A stretch of 64,000 nt of DNA from Chiua virens (lineage: Eukaryota > Basidiomycota > Agaricomycetes > Boletales > Boletaceae). The notes under the pieces are model-generated. The model was not told the DNA's origin, made no database searches, and was given only the letters and a program-made list of their open reading frames with translations. The stretch is taken from positions 1,550,001-1,614,000 of the forward strand of contig JAHNUO010000005.1 in the NCBI GenBank assembly GCA_019787685.1, given 5' to 3'. This document shows positions 61,515 to 64,000 of this stretch, piece after piece (position 1 is the first letter of the stretch; every line of letters begins with the position of its first letter). Made by a program: the position numbers and the translations under genes.

Positions 61515-61854
61515 TGTTGTGTGTTGTGAGTGTCGCGGGGGACGGGAGCGACGAGGGGCGTCGGACACACTCAACGACGAGCACAGCGACTGCTCTCCCG
61601 CGTGACGACAAACAGGGCGGAGCGGTCACGTTTCAGTGGCAAAAAGGCGGACACTTCCATATTAGGATAGAATTATGGTGAAATATATATATTTTAATGA
61701 TTTGGTGTAACACAAACACGCCACAATAAGCAGCACTGATCCTGTTGGCTGCATTCTCAGACTCTGGGCCCGGTCAACTTGGGAGCTGCCTGCAGCTGGC
61801 TTTCAATCTCGTTTCCCTTCCTTACTGTCCTACCACCATCTCCTCTTACAAGCC
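61515..61854. other. Divergent promoter region of MYST and LAMMER-kinase genes
   Basis: About 340 bases between divergent start codons, with an AT-rich patch at 61680-61705 that could be promoter or nucleosome-free sequence. Nothing more specific was recognised. Confidence 0.4.
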
Positions 61855-63843
61855 ATGCAGGCCGTCATTCACCGTCATCCTCCTCTTCCCCTTCTAGACC
61901 AATATCATCCCCCATCGCTCATACAGCCTCGCTCAAATCCCACTATCATACCCACCCCCCCGGTCCTCTCTCGCAAGCGCAAGAGGGCTCACCAGTACAC
62001 CGTTAGCTACAGCGAAGTACAGGAAGTCGACAACGAGGGCCGTGTCCGCGAAGTAATCGTAATTGAGGACACTCCCCCTCCATCCACTATATCTCCCGCA
62101 ACAACTCACACCAATGCCTACTCCGCCTCCTACCAACCTCCCCTCTACTCTGCTCCAATCAGGACCAGAGCCCGGGCCGCCGCAGAGGCTCAGGCAATGT
62201 CCGCTAGCACTTCCTCAGCAGTCTTAGTGGCACCAGCGCCAAAGAAGAGAAAGCGGGACCAAGCCGATGACCCCCGTGGGACCGTCCTCAAAAAGGTCCC
62301 TACCGCTATCCAGCAGCAGGCCGCCGTACCCTCCTCCAAGTCCTGGGCAAGCGGCAGCGGGCCTGCCACCACAGACGTACGTAACTCTTTCCTCATAATC
62401 AGGTTAGTCAGAAACTCTGTGTTAATTCATCATCAGCCCAACGGCGTCGTTCCTTGTGATGACAAGGAAGGCCATTATATTATTGTTCCAGACGACATAA
62501 TTTATAATCGTTGTATGTCGCTATCCGTTGGCAACATTCACCCATTCACACCTCTCATTTCCAGATCGCACAGTTCGCCTTCCTTGGCCAAGGTACCTTC
62601 GGCAAAGTGGTCGAAGCAGTCGACATTCAAACACAGAACCGAGTAGCGATCAAGATCATACGTGCCATCCCCAAGTATCGTGACGCGAGCAAGATCGAGA
62701 TACGTGTTCTCCAGAAACTCAAAGAAAGGGATCCCGCAAACGTTCAGTCAGTGCTCTATTTAGTAAGATCTCGCAGAATTCTGATATTTTCATTGTATTT
62801 TCCAGCAAATGCATCCATTTACTCCACTGGTTTGACCACCGAAACCATATATGTCTAGTTTCGGAATTGTTGGGCATGTGTGTATATGACTTTTTAAAGG
62901 AGAACGAATTTGCCCCGTTCCCCCGGAACCACATACAATCTTTTGCCAGGCAACTGCTTGGAAGTGTTGCCTGTGCGTTGTTGCCTTTCTGCATCCTGGT
63001 GTAACTCACGTGTGTCGTTCTAGTCCTACATGATCTCCACTTGATTCATACGGATCTCAAACCGGAAAATATCTTACTTGTGCACAACGACTACAGGCTC
63101 ACCGTTGTGCCCGTGCCTGGAAAGGTGAGTGGCTGCCACGTCGTACACGCAAGTGAGATGTAATGAGATTTCCATTTATAGCGGAGCGCTCCAACACGGA
63201 CGAAACGGATGCTTCAATCTACAGATATTCGTCTCATTGATTTTGGCTCTGCCACATTTGAGGAAGAGTATCATTCAACGGTTGTCTCGACGCGCCACTA
63301 TCGAGCACCGGAAATCATCCTGGGTACGCTTGCTTTCCTCTGAGTAGTTCAGCTTACGTGAACTTTGCGGTGCAGGTTTGGGATGGTCATACCCCTGTGA
63401 TGCATACTCATTGGGATGCATTCTTGTTGAATTCTATACCGGCGTTGCACTCTATCAAACACACGACAATCTCGAGCACCTAGCCATGATGGAAGCAGTC
63501 ATGGGAAAGATGCCCGATCGTTTCGCGCGTGCCGGGGCGCGGTCAAAGCCCGAGTTCTTCAAGGAAGGTCCTCGGCTTGACTGGCCAAAGCCCAAGGCCT
63601 CGCGGCAGAGCAAGAAGGACGTTCGTGCAACTAAACCACTTCTGGTAATTCCGCACCTTTCGCTATCTCAACCCCTTCGTTCACCGTTTCCTATAGGAGG
63701 TTATACCACCCAGCGACCAGATTAACAAACACTTTTTGGATCTCGTGCGGCGATTGCTTGCTTTCGATCCTGCTCAACGGATAACCGTGCGAGAAGCACT
63801 GCACCACCCATACTTTTCTATCAATGTCTCAGACGAACTGTAG
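61855..63843 (+). CDS. LAMMER/CLK-type dual-specificity kinase (Kns1/Lkh1-like)
   Basis: Kinase family that phosphorylates SR splicing factors and links to growth signalling. A long Pro/Arg-rich N-terminus with nuclear-targeting-like basic clusters ([19 protein letters not shown]) precedes the kinase: [14 protein letters not shown] (Gly loop), [20 protein letters not shown] (catalytic Lys), [32 protein letters not shown] (HxDLKPEN loop), [13 protein letters not shown] (DFG), [38 protein letters not shown], and the diagnostic [14 protein letters not shown] (LAMMER motif). The end is [27 protein letters not shown] at 63841. About seven introns join in frame except at about 62576-62586. There YRTVRL and LGQGTFG lie in adjacent frames, as if one C were extra in ccttcctt. 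It is divergent from the MYST gene. Confidence 0.9.
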
Positions 63844-64000
63844 CCCAGATTACCACAGCTTATCTATTTCACTCTGTAGACCACCCTTTGCGCCGATTAC
63901 TCCACACGCCATCATATTCTTCATCCATCTGTCTGCAGCGCATCCACAGTCCCTCCTTGGTTGTTATTATGGTGTTCGGTTGTGGTCATGTACAACGCAA
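63844..64000. other. 3' flank of the kinase gene to window end
   Basis: 157 bases after the kinase stop codon, pyrimidine-rich, presumably 3' untranslated sequence. No further gene start is visible before the window ends. Confidence 0.4.

Overview
The window is nuclear DNA from a filamentous basidiomycete, most likely an agaricomycete. Genes are dense and on both strands. Nearly every one is cut by GT-AG introns of about 45-60 bases. The fatty acid synthase is one fused alpha/beta gene, and two transcription factors belong to an agaricomycete-type Zn(II)2Cys6 family. No bacterial operons, CRISPR arrays, rRNA or convincing tRNA genes were seen. All gene models were spliced by eye from reading frames, splice sites and family motifs.

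Layout. 0-14.9 kb: acyl-CoA-binding protein (-), tandem-PH protein (+), two tandem Zn(II)2Cys6 regulators (+) separated by about 3 kb without a recognisable gene, a GBD/FH3 formin-like protein lacking FH1-FH2 (+), and a multi-pass membrane protein (-). 15.8-24.9 kb: two DnaJ co-chaperones (-), a VTC1-type protein (+), a decayed ABC-transporter fragment (+), DBP5 RNA helicase (-) and an NMN adenylyltransferase-like enzyme (+). 25-37.8 kb: the fused fatty acid synthase (-), the largest gene here. 38.6-53.2 kb: Rsm1/NIPA-like C3HC zinc-finger protein (+), C2 plus coiled-coil protein resembling Inn1/Fic1 (-), full-length ABCC transporter (-), DBP6-like helicase (-). 53.7-63.8 kb: snurportin-1 (+), SANT-like protein (-), MYST acetyltransferase with PHD fingers (-), LAMMER kinase (+).

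Together these are mostly housekeeping genes: lipid synthesis and carriage (FAS, ACBP), RNA export, ribosome biogenesis and snRNP import (DBP5, Rsm1, DBP6, snurportin), chromatin and transcription (MYST, SANT, Zn2Cys6), cytokinesis and polarity (C2 protein, GBD/FH3), chaperones, polyphosphate metabolism and transport. No accessory island or defence system is evident.

The most unusual signal is a set of roughly 18 apparent one-base frame breaks in nine otherwise well-conserved genes, including two in the fatty acid synthase, while eleven other genes read cleanly. Most look like one extra base, usually next to a short mononucleotide run. Uncorrected sequencing errors are the simplest explanation. 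Widespread +1 recoding cannot be excluded from sequence alone. Also notable are a 7-base microexon in the ABC transporter, a GC-AG intron in a DnaJ gene, and the ABC-transporter relic near 21 kb.
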